Counted from the stretch's first letter, positions 25,886 to 34,264 are shown. The stretch is 64,000 nt of DNA from Kordia algicida OT-1 (GCF_000154725.1 NZ_DS544873.1:2741397-2805396); one strand, 5' to 3'. The notes: generated from the letters alone by a model not told the origin. Numbers and translations: made by a program.

Positions 25886-25968
25886 CAACAGGCACAATGG
25901 CTATAAGTAATTGCTGTTTCTCGCCTACTTCTGAAAATCCTCGCAACTACTCATAGCCAATACTGTTG
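25886..25968. repeat. Two-armed inverted-repeat element (attC-like layout), copy A
   Basis: Outer arms CAACAG (25886-25891) and CTGTTG (25963-25968); inner arms TGGCTAT (25898-25904) and ATAGCCA (25953-25959). The interior shares AAAATCCTCGCAA (25934-25946) with the element at 31056-31068. Confidence 0.65.
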
Positions 25969-26000
25969 TACGCAAGCTGAAAGACTATTTCAAATCATTA

Positions 26001-26502
26001 TTAATCCAAAAACCTCGACACGTCCTTTGTCAATGTAAACTTAAAATTCCCTATTGTGTAGTATAACATTCCAATTGTTATTCCTATAAGTGCGTATTCA
26101 ATTTTTGGAAGAAACGTTGAACCCACTGTTATAAAAACACAAATAAGTGTATTGATAACTATTGGTTTTCTGAAAGGTGGTAAAAATTTAAAGTATATGG
26201 TTTGTTTTCCTACATAAAAGAAACACATTCCTACTATTGCCAGTATCCTAAAATCGTTTTGGCTTAAATCATTCAAAATAGCATGTCTGATGACATTCGC
26301 TAATATTACAAATCCCATAGCAAGAAAGAAGTGAGAATAAATGAGCGTAAAACCATGCTTCATTGCTTTTAATCTTTCCATTACATGAAAGCTATCATAA
26401 TAAATCCACCAGATTAATCCTATCATTATAAATCCAGTTACGGCAGCAATGATACTCAGTGCATCCCAATTAATATTTCTTAAGGCTGTTGTTAAACTAA
26501 TA
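26001..26502 (-). pseudogene. ltrA: LtrA (low temperature requirement A) family membrane protein, 3' fragment
   Basis: The C-terminal part of an LtrA-type membrane protein, cut off by the IS982-type insertion. Read from 26502 down to the stop at 26001 it gives SLTTALRNINWDALSIIAAV, then TGFIMIGLIWWIYYDSF (a typical LtrA block) and several hydrophobic helices. An internal ATG at 26426 leaves a 141-codon ORF. Removing the IS and one copy of the 5-bp target joins this exactly in frame to the fragment at 27516-28152, giving 377 residues. LtrA proteins are of unknown biochemical function. Confidence 0.85.
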
Positions 26503-27515
26503 ACCTGAGTTCGATTATTAAAACAAGTAAATTTGATTACTATTATTTGACTGAAATCTAATTTGTGGTTTTTTAGGTAAAAAGCTGTAAGCTATCAATC
26601 CTGCAATTAGATTGCTAAGAAAGTTTTCAAAACTTCTATGTCTTGAATGCTCTACTTGACAAATATTTTTAAGTTCATCGTTGACCGTTTCTATTACGGA
26701 TCTTTTTCTAAGCAGTATTTTATCTGATATTGTCAACAGCGCGTTTTTCATATTATTTTTAATATTGGTGATCAGTTGTACGCCATCAATGAATAGTAAT
26801 TTGGCTAGTTCTTTGCCTATATATCCTTTGTCAGCAAATAGTTTTCCAAATATTTTGTCTAAAAATCGTTCTTGTTTTAGTGGTGTTCTATCATCTTCAC
26901 TGGCTTGTGTAATTGTAAAGGTTAGGATTTCGCCTTTATCATTTATGACGATGTGAAGTTTAAATCCATAAAACCATCCCATAGTAGACTTTCCAGTGTT
27001 GGCTATTCCTTTAAATACCTTATTGCGTTTGATACGCTTGTTTTTACAGACTCTAATAGGTGTGGAATCCACAAAAGAAATCCCAGTACAATCACCAAGA
27101 CAACAAGTCTTCAAAAATAAAGTCATAGCCATTAAATTACTTTGCATTTGTTCGACAAATCTGTTGTAAGATATAGTTTTAGGGAATTCTTCCTGCATGT
27201 GCTTCTGAATATAAAATATATAGAAGTGCTTAAAAGTTCTAAAACCACTTAAATGAAAAAGTATTGTAATGGTAATAATTTCACTTTTTGACATTATTGG
27301 AGGTCGTTTGGGAGCATTACCAAGTAGCGATTTATCAACTATTTGATCATATTCTTTGCAGAATTCATCAACAATACAAAATATTTCCGTAATTTTAGAA
27401 AAAGAAACCATAGATAGATTTTTAGATTAATAAATTGAATTTCAACACTTTAATTTACTAAAAATCTATCTTTTTTTGGTAGTAAAACTATCCTGAATAT
27501 TAATCGAACTCAGGT
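26503..27515 (-). mobile_element. Complete IS982-family insertion sequence (1013 bp) in ltrA
   Basis: Perfect terminal inverted repeats begin ACCTGAGTTCGATTA (26503-26517) and end in the reverse complement (27501-27515). The 5-bp target duplication TAATA flanks it (26498-26502 and 27516-27520); TAATCGAACTCAGGTTA reads across the right boundary, so the TA extends the apparent repeat to 17 bp. It carries one intact transposase gene on the minus strand. Excising the element plus one TAATA restores an open ltrA frame. Confidence 0.95.
26518..27411 (-). CDS. IS982-family transposase
   Basis: 297 residues, complete. The DDE triad is readable: Asp in SFVDSTPIRVCKNKR, Asp in LFADKGYIGKELA, and Glu in SVIETVNDELKN with the usual Lys/Arg context. 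The N-terminal FCIVDEFCKEYDQI and the HLSGFRTFKHFYIFY block fit IS982 proteins. It lies wholly between the inverted repeats and has no visible frameshift or stop, so the element may still be mobile. The stop codon at 26518 lies just inside the left inverted repeat. Confidence 0.92.
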   Translation of the reverse strand: MVSFSKITEIFCIVDEFCKEYDQIVDKSLLGNAPKRPPIMSKSEIITITILFHLSGFRTFKHFYIFYIQKHMQEEFPKTISYNRFVEQMQSNLMAMTLFLKTCCLGDCTGISFVDSTPIRVCKNKRIKRNKVFKGIANTGKSTMGWFYGFKLHIVINDKGEILTFTITQASEDDRTPLKQERFLDKIFGKLFADKGYIGKELAKLLFIDGVQLITNIKNNMKNALLTISDKILLRKRSVIETVNDELKNICQVEHSRHRSFENFLSNLIAGLIAYSFLPKKPQIRFQSNNSNQIYLF

Positions 27516-28152
27516 TAATAATAGATTCACCCAACAGTATAATGGAAAGAAGACCAATTCTTTCAACTAAATGCTCTTTATGAACTGGACGTACGGCCTT
27601 GTTTTTGCTTACAATAACAAAAGCTATCATTTCAAAGACGATTCCTAAAACTAAAGTAATTTCTCTGTAAGGATCAGGAAAGAGAAATGAGGTACCAGTA
27701 ATAATTGTCCCAATAATTATTATTAAACCACTTTTATTAGCATACTCTTTTGACTCATTAAGTGCTTTAGTAGAATTAATATACAAGCCCGCAATAATTA
27801 TTTGAATAACTGCATAAAAGCCAATAAACATCCCATAGTTTTCAAATAAACTACTACCTAAAAAGGCAGTCATTGTTATCATTAAAAACATGATAGCCAA
27901 ACTTGAAATTCTATGGTATCTACTGTCTGTATCAAAACGATTAGCGAATAAGGTATGTAGTGTCCAAATCCACCAAATAGATAGGAATTGTAGAGGAAAC
28001 ATCCAAATTTGATTAGGATCTATATGATTGTGATGCGTATGTGCAAGTTGATGCGTAACAATACCTATACTGGACACAAAAACCAAATCAAAAAAAAGCT
28101 CCAACCATGTGGCATGCCTATTTTGAACTAAATATTTGAATGTTTTCTTCAA
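27466..28152 (-). pseudogene. ltrA: LtrA family membrane protein, 5' fragment reading into the IS
   Basis: Native sequence runs from the ATG at 28152 to the target site at 27516; the last 17 codons and stop (27466) come from the IS. The protein opens WLELFFDLVFVSSIGIVTHQ, the signature start of LtrA family proteins, and has about six membrane helices; the last native residues are LLGESIIN. The thioesterase gene lies 6 bp upstream, so ltrA was the last gene of the mdaB operon. The truncated 228-residue product is unlikely to be functional. Confidence 0.85.
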
Positions 28153-28158
28153 TAGAAA

Positions 28159-28584
28159 TTATTTTTTTGAACGTATAAAATTATACACTCCTTTTCCTTC
28201 AGCTACTAATACATCCTCTTGAAATGCTTTCATTTTGGTCACCATAATTCGGTTTCCCATTCTGACCAACTTTCCTTCAAAGATTAAATCTTTTCCATCT
28301 GCAAATCTTAAATAATCTACTCGCAAATCTATTGTTGACAGCTTGTCTTCTGCTGAATTAAAATTGGCTATACCAATTGCACCACCAACAGAATCCAAAA
28401 TCGTAGCAATAATTCCTCCATGCCAATGATTGGTACGGATATCACCAACTAAATCCTTTCGAAAAGGCACTCGTACTCTTATGAAATCCTTTTCAACGGT
28501 ATCAACTTTTAAACCAAAATGTTTATGAATTGGGATTTCCTCTTCTGCAAGACGAATCAGTCTTTCTTTTGTTGTTGCATCCAT
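28159..28584 (-). CDS. PaaI/YbgC-type hotdog-fold thioesterase
   Basis: 141 residues. The hotdog motif HWHGGIIATILDSVGGAIG carries the catalytic-site region (His-Gly-Gly and Asp) of the PaaI thioesterase family; the flanking strands RVRVPFRKDLVGD and STIDLRVDYLRFADG complete the fold. It presumably hydrolyses an acyl-CoA; the acyl group is unknown. Spacing to the neighbours is 9 bp (upstream peroxiredoxin-like gene) and 6 bp (ltrA), so it is in the operon read from mdaB. Confidence 0.85.
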   Translation of the reverse strand: MDATTKERLIRLAEEEIPIHKHFGLKVDTVEKDFIRVRVPFRKDLVGDIRTNHWHGGIIATILDSVGGAIGIANFNSAEDKLSTIDLRVDYLRFADGKDLIFEGKLVRMGNRIMVTKMKAFQEDVLVAEGKGVYNFIRSKK

Positions 28585-28593
28585 AATGTAAAG

Positions 28594-29112
28594 TTATAAC
28601 ATTTCTCCACGAGCTGGATAATGTGCTGTAATAATGTAATCTACCGCTTTTACAAAAGAAGGAAGATATGGTCTTCCCCAAGGGTTACTGTTTATAGCTG
28701 AATAATAAACTTGATCATTATTGTCAATTAAAAATAATCCTGGTTCACTAAACTTACTTGGTTCTCCATCTTTAACACCTGCACTTAAATATAAGGCCCA
28801 ATCTCTTGCTGCGGTTTCAGGTAACTCATATCCCAAACTAATATTTGGTAGTTCCCACTTTTGTCGAGAAAGTCTTGCTCTTTTTTCTGTATCCATACTT
28901 ACCGCTACTACATTAACGCCTCTTTGCTCAAATTCAGGTAGCAATTCTTGTAATTGTTGTAAATACTTTTTGCATAGTGGACAATGTAACCCTCGATAAA
29001 AAACAACCAAAGTAAAATTGTCTGGATTTTGGTCTGCTAAATTCCATTGATTTCCATCTAATAATGGAAATTGCAAATCTGGTGCTATATGTTTTGGTGT
29101 TGGTCTATTCAT
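28594..29112 (-). CDS. Peroxiredoxin-like AhpC/TSA-family protein
   Basis: 172 residues with a thioredoxin fold. The active-site Cys44 lies in FYRGLHCPLC, and Cys47 makes a C-P-L-C pair rather than the single peroxidatic Cys of classical peroxiredoxins. The block APDLQFPLLDGNQWNL and the strand ERGVNVVAVSMDTEKRARL are as in AhpC/TSA-like proteins of the 'peroxiredoxin-like' subgroup. It probably reduces peroxides or disulfides. It lies 10 bp downstream of mdaB, supporting a shared redox-stress role. Confidence 0.85.
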   Translation of the reverse strand: MNRPTPKHIAPDLQFPLLDGNQWNLADQNPDNFTLVVFYRGLHCPLCKKYLQQLQELLPEFEQRGVNVVAVSMDTEKRARLSRQKWELPNISLGYELPETAARDWALYLSAGVKDGEPSKFSEPGLFLIDNNDQVYYSAINSNPWGRPYLPSFVKAVDYIITAHYPARGEML

Positions 29113-29122
29113 AATAAATACT

Positions 29123-29704
29123 TTAAAAGTTTGCTTTTAAATGATTTTCAAAACGATTAAAATCATTCTCTATTTCTGGGTTTTTCATTACATCATATGC
29201 CATAAATGTTGGTAATGGTTCAAAACCAAACCATTTAAAATTTAGATGCATTGGTTTTAAAAGCTCATCTTCGCTTATTCCATTAAAAAATGTTTCCTCT
29301 GGATTATTAAAAGCTTCTTTTGGTGCATTAGCCGTTACTGACATCATATACTTTCCGTTTAACTTTCCACCTAATCCATAGTTCTTTTTTGGAGCTTCTT
29401 TACTTCTGCCATCACCATCAGACATTTCGCCCATCATACCCATCGAAAATACTTCATCAATGTATTTTTTAAATGACCAGCTTACACCCATCCAATTTAA
29501 AGGTGTTTGAAAAAAGACCACATCTGCCCATTTAAATTTTTCAATTTCTTCATTGACATCATAATTATCTTCCATTGTAGTCTTCTTGATATTGTAACCA
29601 TTGCTCTTAAAGTAGCTTTCCGCTTTTTCAGTTAAAGTTGCGTTTAATTTTCCTTCAGAAAATGGATATTTCTGATGACCGTTGATTATAAAAATATTTT
29701 TCAT
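29123..29704 (-). CDS. mdaB: MdaB-like NAD(P)H:quinone oxidoreductase (flavodoxin-like fold)
   Basis: 193 residues, the length of E. coli MdaB. Conserved stretches include IINGHQKYPFSEGKLN, KWADVVFFQTPLNWMG, WSFKKYIDEVFSMG, the GLGGKLNGKYMMSVTANAP core and PLPTFMAYDVMKNP. Such FAD enzymes reduce quinones by two electrons and protect against redox stress. It is the first gene of a four-gene operon (peroxiredoxin-like, thioesterase, ltrA) and is divergent from an HxlR regulator, an arrangement typical of quinone/electrophile response units. Confidence 0.88.
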   Translation of the reverse strand: MKNIFIINGHQKYPFSEGKLNATLTEKAESYFKSNGYNIKKTTMEDNYDVNEEIEKFKWADVVFFQTPLNWMGVSWSFKKYIDEVFSMGMMGEMSDGDGRSKEAPKKNYGLGGKLNGKYMMSVTANAPKEAFNNPEETFFNGISEDELLKPMHLNFKWFGFEPLPTFMAYDVMKNPEIENDFNRFENHLKANF

Positions 29705-29718
29705 TTTAAAATTTTAAT

Positions 29719-29765
29719 TATATTTGTTTCACAAAGAAACTGATATTAGTTTAAAAACGAAACTA
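29719..29765. promoter_or_regulatory. Candidate promoter and HxlR operator region between mdaB and the regulator
   Basis: TATATTTG (29719-29726) matches a plus-strand -7 box facing the HxlR gene. Two inverted repeats follow: GTTTC-N5-GAAAC (29726-29740) and TAGTTT-N7-AAACTA (29747-29765). HxlR-family regulators bind such short palindromes; the assignment to this protein is inference. Confidence 0.4.
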
Positions 29766-29809
29766 TTTAGTTTTCAATTGAACAAATAGTGGTAACCCAA
29801 AAGTAACTA

Positions 29810-30205
29810 ATGGCAAGAAAATATATAGACAATCCAAATGCATGTTCCCTTGTTCATACAATGAACATAATTGGCAATAAATGGAAACCAATTATTTTAT
29901 ATTTATTGTCAAATGGTTCTATGCGATTTGGGATGCTGAATACTCTAATACCTACAATATCAAAAAAGGTGCTGACTAATCAGCTTAAAGAATTAGAAAA
30001 CGATGGATTGCTTTTAAGACAGTCTTTTGCTGAAATTCCACCAAGAGTTGAATATTCATTAACCGAAAAAGCAGTTGGACTTTTACCCGTTTTAAAGATG
30101 TTAAGTGATTGGGCAAATGATGCTTATCCCGAAATGAAATTTGAACAATGTAGAATAATAGAAAATGGAAAAAAGCTAGCGTACAACAACGTATATAAAA
30201 ATTAG
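29810..30205 (+). CDS. HxlR-family winged-helix transcriptional regulator
   Basis: 131 residues. The HxlR pattern is clear: ACSLVHTMNIIGNKWKPIILYLL with a Cys at the start (Cys 10), FGMLNTLIPTISKKVLTNQL as the recognition helix region, ELENDGLLLRQSFAEIPPRVEYSLT as the wing, and a C-terminal dimer helix. The single N-terminal Cys is where several HxlR proteins sense quinones or electrophiles. It is divergent from mdaB (105-bp gap). Its last codons (around LAYNNVYKN) fall inside a structured spacer element that starts at 30183. Confidence 0.9.
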   Translation: MARKYIDNPNACSLVHTMNIIGNKWKPIILYLLSNGSMRFGMLNTLIPTISKKVLTNQLKELENDGLLLRQSFAEIPPRVEYSLTEKAVGLLPVLKMLSDWANDAYPEMKFEQCRIIENGKKLAYNNVYKN

Positions 30206-30309
30206 CGGTTTAAGTGCTTAATTGAAAATGAATTTTATAAATTTCTGGCAGTACCAAACCGAAAAGTCCGTGAGTAAAACCCGCTACTTTTCACATACAA
30301 AACCGTTAG
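30183..30309. repeat. Two-armed inverted-repeat element, copy B
   Basis: Outer arms AACG (30188-30191) and CGTT (30304-30307); inner arms TAGCGG (30203-30208) and CCGCTA (30281-30286). It overlaps the last codons of the HxlR gene and ends with GTTAGCC shortly before the next gene. The layout resembles the 25886 element, the sequence does not obviously. Confidence 0.45.
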
Positions 30310-30328
30310 CCATAATAAAACCCAACCA

Positions 30329-31006
30329 TTGAGAAAAGCCATCATAATTTTATTACTTGGATTAATAAGTTGCAAAGACACTTCCTCAAATTCGAATATT
30401 ACAGCGGAATTAAATGAAACTGAAAGAATTAATATCGAATTGCCTGAATTAAATAATTGGAGCGAACTTTATTCTTACGAACTGGTTAAAAAACGCTTTG
30501 ACGAAAACTCAAACAGCGGAACTACAATTATTGGTGTCTATCTTAATAATGAAACTGCAAAAAGAAAAGACAGTATAGATTACATTGACTTTACCGATTA
30601 TTGTTTGTTTTTTATACGAGACAAAGAGCAAAAACGAAAAATCAAAGATTATGATTTAAAAAGGATTTTTGACATTCAAATGAACAAAGCGTCAGTAAAA
30701 GCAATTGAAGTTGAGGATGCAATTAATAAAGCATATTCAGACTCAACATTCATTACTGCTGATAAGCCATACTTACTTCAAGAATATAGCAAAATACCGA
30801 AAACATATTCTGCAATTAAATTAATAAAACCTTATTCAGACGACCATAGTTACATAGTTGTTTATGTTTATAACTTAATAAATATCAAAAACCACTTAGT
30901 TTATGGAAGCTATTATCTTGATTTTAATGGTATGGAATCTGTCGAAAATGCTCGAATGAATAACGACTTAATTATATCTGAATTTATAAAAGCAAATGAA
31001 AAATAA
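30329..31006 (+). CDS. Lipoprotein of unknown function
   Basis: 225 residues from a TTG start (30329); no ATG precedes the signal peptide. The lipobox LISC (Cys 15) is clear and is followed by KDTSSNSN. The mature part is charged and alternates Lys, Asp and Tyr without known motif (YDLKRIFDIQMNKASVKAIEVEDA). Structured spacer elements precede and follow it, so it might be a gene that was gained as a cassette. Function unknown. Confidence 0.55.
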   Translation: MRKAIIILLLGLISCKDTSSNSNITAELNETERINIELPELNNWSELYSYELVKKRFDENSNSGTTIIGVYLNNETAKRKDSIDYIDFTDYCLFFIRDKEQKRKIKDYDLKRIFDIQMNKASVKAIEVEDAINKAYSDSTFITADKPYLLQEYSKIPKTYSAIKLIKPYSDDHSYIVVYVYNLINIKNHLVYGSYYLDFNGMESVENARMNNDLIISEFIKANEK

Positions 31007-31008
31007 CT

Positions 31009-31112
31009 ATGGCTAACTACGCGTATAATTAATTGCTAGTTCTAGCCGATTTACAAAAATCCTCGCAAATTTTCCATCCGTTATTTATTTGCTAAATTAG
31101 AGTATAATTCAA
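31009..31112. repeat. Structured spacer element, copy C
   Basis: Shares AAAATCCTCGCAA (31056-31068), TAATTGCT and the opening ATGGCTA with the element at 25886-25968, so these two are diverged homologues. It starts 3 nt after the stop of the lipoprotein gene. Confidence 0.55.
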
Positions 31113-31121
31113 ATCTGTAAA

Positions 31122-31784
31122 ATGGATCAATTTTTAAAAATAGCATTCTTCTTTCTAGTAGTCGTTTTTGGCTGTAACGCACAACATAAAAAGCCTGCTG
31201 ATTTCATTCCCGAAGGATATGTAAAATTTGAAGAATATTTTGGTGACTTGAACAAGGATAAACAAGAAGATTGTGTACTCATCATAAAAAAAGTTGATAA
31301 AAAGAATATTGTCTTCAATCGATTTGACAAAGAAGTAGACAGAAACAGACGCGGAATTATCATATTATTTAAACACAAGAACGGATATCAGCTTGCGGAT
31401 AAAAACTACAACTGTTTTTCTTCTGAAAATGAAGATGGAGGCGTTTATTTTCCGCCGCAACTTTCTATTGAATTCAAACGAGGAAATTTAATCGTTCATT
31501 ACGGTCACGGACGATATGGATTTTGGAGCTATACATTCCGATTCCAAGAAGCTAACTTTAAACTCATTGGTTATGATGAAAGTAGCAATCGCGGACCTGT
31601 AACGCTGAGTGAAATAAGCATTAACTTTTTAACCAAAAAGAAATTAATCCGAGAAAATACCAATCAAGATGCAGAAGGTGGAGATGAAGTATTCAAGGAA
31701 ACTTGGAAAGACGTAAAAATTGAAAAACTAATCAAACTATCTGAAATTAAAGATTTTGATGAATTGGAGATGTATAAGTATTGA
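31122..31784 (+). CDS. Lipoprotein or secreted protein of unknown function
   Basis: 220 residues. The signal region MDQFLKIAFFFLVVVFGCNAQ has a Cys at 18 (FGC) that may be lipidated, or cleavage may occur at NAQ. An early EYFGDLNKDKQEDCVLIIKK resembles the FG-GAP/VCBS-like acidic loop seen in many Bacteroidota surface proteins, and a YGHGRYGFWSYTFRFQ block follows. No enzyme motif is seen. It stands alone, downstream of a spacer element. Confidence 0.6.
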   Translation: MDQFLKIAFFFLVVVFGCNAQHKKPADFIPEGYVKFEEYFGDLNKDKQEDCVLIIKKVDKKNIVFNRFDKEVDRNRRGIIILFKHKNGYQLADKNYNCFSSENEDGGVYFPPQLSIEFKRGNLIVHYGHGRYGFWSYTFRFQEANFKLIGYDESSNRGPVTLSEISINFLTKKKLIRENTNQDAEGGDEVFKETWKDVKIEKLIKLSEIKDFDELEMYKY

Positions 31785-31858
31785 TAAAGAATCACAATTC
31801 TCTATACTTCCACATCATCTAAAATTTACCTACCTTTCTTGCCGTATCTATAAAAACG

Positions 31859-32359
31859 ATGAAAAAAATTATTCTCTTTCTAACCATCCTTTTAAGTCTG
31901 TCACTTCACGCGCAAAAAACACTCAATGAGGTTTTTGCAAATTGCCTGATTTCTGATACGGAAAGTAATATCGCGAGAGCAAATCCAATACATATTATTG
32001 AAATTGACGAAGAAAACAATCGCATTAAAACGAATTATACACAACTGGAAAATTTATTGGTAAAAGCAACAGGAAACGAATCTTGGTTTATCACGCAAAG
32101 CGAAGAAGCTTCTACGATTGTTGAAATTAAAAACGTAGATATAAAAACTGGTTGGATTACGCTTGGCGAAACGTTTTCAGGTGTTTTTAACATGGATGAA
32201 GGCGAAACTTTGGAATTTTTCAATCCGTTTACAAACTATAAAATTATCGGAAACAATCCGCTGTTTAAACCTATCCAACACACATTAAAGACGAATACAT
32301 CAATTATATTCAAGCCGGTGGAATCATCCAAAGAGCAAAGAACGATTACGTATTGTTAA
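31859..32359 (+). pseudogene. Secreted GH43/GH32-like beta-propeller gene, 5' part before a 2-nt frameshift
   Basis: A signal peptide (MKKIILFLTILLSLSLHAQ) starts this 166-codon ORF. Up to about NPLFKPIQ it continues the same protein as the ORF at 32353-33198, which shows sequence homology to the propeller only in the other frame: there the frame reads HIKDEYINYIQAGGIIQRAK before the TTG used as a start. The junction is a (CA)3 tract at 32279-32284. Deleting one CA joins the two parts into one secreted protein. The ORF after the shift (TLKTNTS... to ITYC) is out-of-frame text. Confidence 0.65.
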
Positions 32360-33198
32360 CACCTGTCGTTTTTGGCGCACATGCTACACGAGCGATTTAT
32401 TATGCAACAAGTACGGATTTGGAAAATTGGACATTTCACGATGAGAAAATACTAGATACTTCTCAAATTCCCTTCGCTAAAAAAGCGGGAAATGTGTTTA
32501 GTACAGGAAATCCGTTAGCACTAAAAAATGGTACTTTTCTGGTGTTGCTTGGCGTAGAACAATCTAACGGAAATTATACGTCTGCGTACATGATTCTTAA
32601 TAAGAAATTAGAAATTGTACAAGCACCGAAAGAAATCAACATTCCTGAATGGCATGGCGAAGATCAAAATAGTTTTCCGTTAGCCATTACCAAACATAAA
32701 GGTATTTTCAGAGTTTTATTCCATCGAAGAAGTAAAAAGTTTGTAGAAACGGAAGTACATGAAATCACGACAAAAAATATTCTTAAAGCGTTTCATCAAA
32801 ATAAAGGAATCATTTCTAGTACAATTATTCAAAAAGCCAAAGATGAAACAGGATACCTTCACGGAAAAGCAGATGATGCAAGTTACATCAGCTTCAATTC
32901 AAAGTTATACATTTTATTAGGAAGTGAAGAATTACCCTCTGAATATTTGACTTCTTTCAATCGTGAATATGGTTTGCTTTCGCTAGAAAATGACAAATGG
33001 ATTCATGATGAGCGCAGTCCGTTGATCGTAAATCCGATGACAATTCACAACAAATATCCACAATACGAATGGACGTCCGATCATTTAGGCGGATTTATTT
33101 CTCCGATCATTCACGAAAACTATTTGTATTTATTTTTAACTTTCGGAACCGACAATCCAGATTATTTGCTTGCGGGAATTAAAATAAAAACGGACTAA
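32269..33198 (+). pseudogene. GH43/GH32-like five-bladed beta-propeller, main part of the frameshifted gene
   Basis: The frame is open from 32269 (after a stop at 32266-32268) to TAA at 33196-33198; the only candidate starts are internal, for example TTG at 32353. The recognisable fragment AIYYATSTDLENWTFHDEKIL is typical of GH43/GH32-like propellers that act on carbohydrate. Later blades contain FRVLFHRRSKKF and SDHLGGFISPIIHENYLYLF. No signal peptide belongs to this ORF itself; the one at 31859 probably does. The gene may be inactive, phase-variable, or intact with a sequencing error. Confidence 0.6.
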
Positions 33199-33210
33199 CC
33201 AACGACTGCC

Positions 33211-33354
33211 ATGAAAATCATTGACCTTTTCAAACCGATTCAATAAAACAAAAACGATCCTTGGTTTATAAAAGTAAAAATCAAGAAACTGTATAAACAA
33301 ATTGACCTCAATCCTTCAAAGTTTATTTTTTCAATAATTCCGACAGGATATTAA
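33211..33354 (+). pseudogene. Short remnant with an in-frame stop
   Basis: The frame from ATG at 33211 reads MKIIDLFKPIQ, then TAA, then NKNDPWFIKVKIKKLYKQID and LNPSKFIFSIIPTGY to a TAA near 33352. The text looks like protein but is very short and overlaps the 3' end of the kinase gene on the other strand. Probably the leftover of a decayed gene. Confidence 0.3.
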
Positions 33355-34264
33355 TGTTATTAGGCAATCTACCTACATTTTGCAATTTCAGTGCTGCTAA
33401 ATTTAATGCAATATGCAAGCAATCTTCAATAGAGTGCTCTTTTAAATACGCAAATAGAAATCCTGACCAAAAAGCATCTCCTGCGCCTGTTGTATCCATA
33501 ACTTTGTTAATTTTTATGGCAGGCATCAAAATTAATTCTTTGTTTTTTTGTGATAGTTTGACACCATCTTTCCCCAAAGTTAAACATACTATTTCCACAC
33601 CTAATTCATGGAAAAAAGTAAATACCTTTTCGTGGAGCATATTTTCCCCAAATAAACGTGAAACATCATCTTCACTAATTTTCACTAACGGATTGTAACT
33701 ACAGTATTTTTTAATGATTTTAAGTGCATTTTCTTTATCACTCCATATTTTTTCAGAATAATTAATATCAATACTCAATTTACAACCTAAATCATATGCT
33801 TCTTTCGCTTTATTGATAATGGTTTCTTGTGCAGGATTTTTACTCAAAGCAAAACATGTTGTGTGAAAAATTTTTGCTCTTTCAAGTAAGTTTGTGGGAA
33901 TTTGATCTTCAGTAATTAAAAAATCTGCACTTCTATATGGAATGAAATCAGGTGTATCTTTTGACCGAGATACAAAAATAACTGATGTTGGACTTTCGCC
34001 AGTCTGTTTTATATATTTACTATTAATGTTAATTTCATTGAGTCGTTCCAAAATATAACTTCCCAAACCATCATTTCCTATACTAGCCACCAACGTAGTT
34101 TGCAGACCTAAACGTGCTGTATTCATAGCGACATTGGTTGGCGAACCTCCTAAATATCTATGATAATCGCGTGTATTGTTGATGAGTACATCGTATTGAT
34201 GTCCAATAAAATCAACTAATGCTTCTCCCACACAAAGTATGTCTATATTTTTGCTTGTAATCAA
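33323..34264 (-). CDS. PfkB-family carbohydrate kinase (fructokinase-like)
   Basis: 313 residues, full length. The family signatures are present: GGSPTNVAMNTARLG near the N-terminus and DTTGAGDAFWSGFLFAYL near 252-269, with the catalytic Asp in GAGD. Fructokinase is the likely role because the operon also holds an invertase-like enzyme and a sugar permease. The kinase phosphorylates the released fructose with ATP; a 2-keto-3-deoxygluconate or other sugar kinase is the alternative. Its start overlaps the stop of the GH100-like gene by four bases (ATGA), so the genes are coupled. Confidence 0.82.
   Translation of the reverse strand: MITSKNIDILCVGEALVDFIGHQYDVLINNTRDYHRYLGGSPTNVAMNTARLGLQTTLVASIGNDGLGSYILERLNEININSKYIKQTGESPTSVIFVSRSKDTPDFIPYRSADFLITEDQIPTNLLERAKIFHTTCFALSKNPAQETIINKAKEAYDLGCKLSIDINYSEKIWSDKENALKIIKKYCSYNPLVKISEDDVSRLFGENMLHEKVFTFFHELGVEIVCLTLGKDGVKLSQKNKELILMPAIKINKVMDTTGAGDAFWSGFLFAYLKEHSIEDCLHIALNLAALKLQNVGRLPNNINILSELLKK

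Larger units (their letters stand above)
25640..26000. other. Gap holding repeat copy 2 and a structured spacer
   Basis: 361 bp without a gene. Content: repeat copy 2 (25647-25806) with its terminator, an AT-rich spacer, and the two-armed inverted-repeat element at 25886-25968. No ORF is credible. Confidence 0.7.

Noticed and set aside
25886-31112. True integron with attC sites
   Set aside because: No integrase is visible in the window and the GTTRRRY/RYYYAAC cores do not match. Kept only as a structural resemblance.
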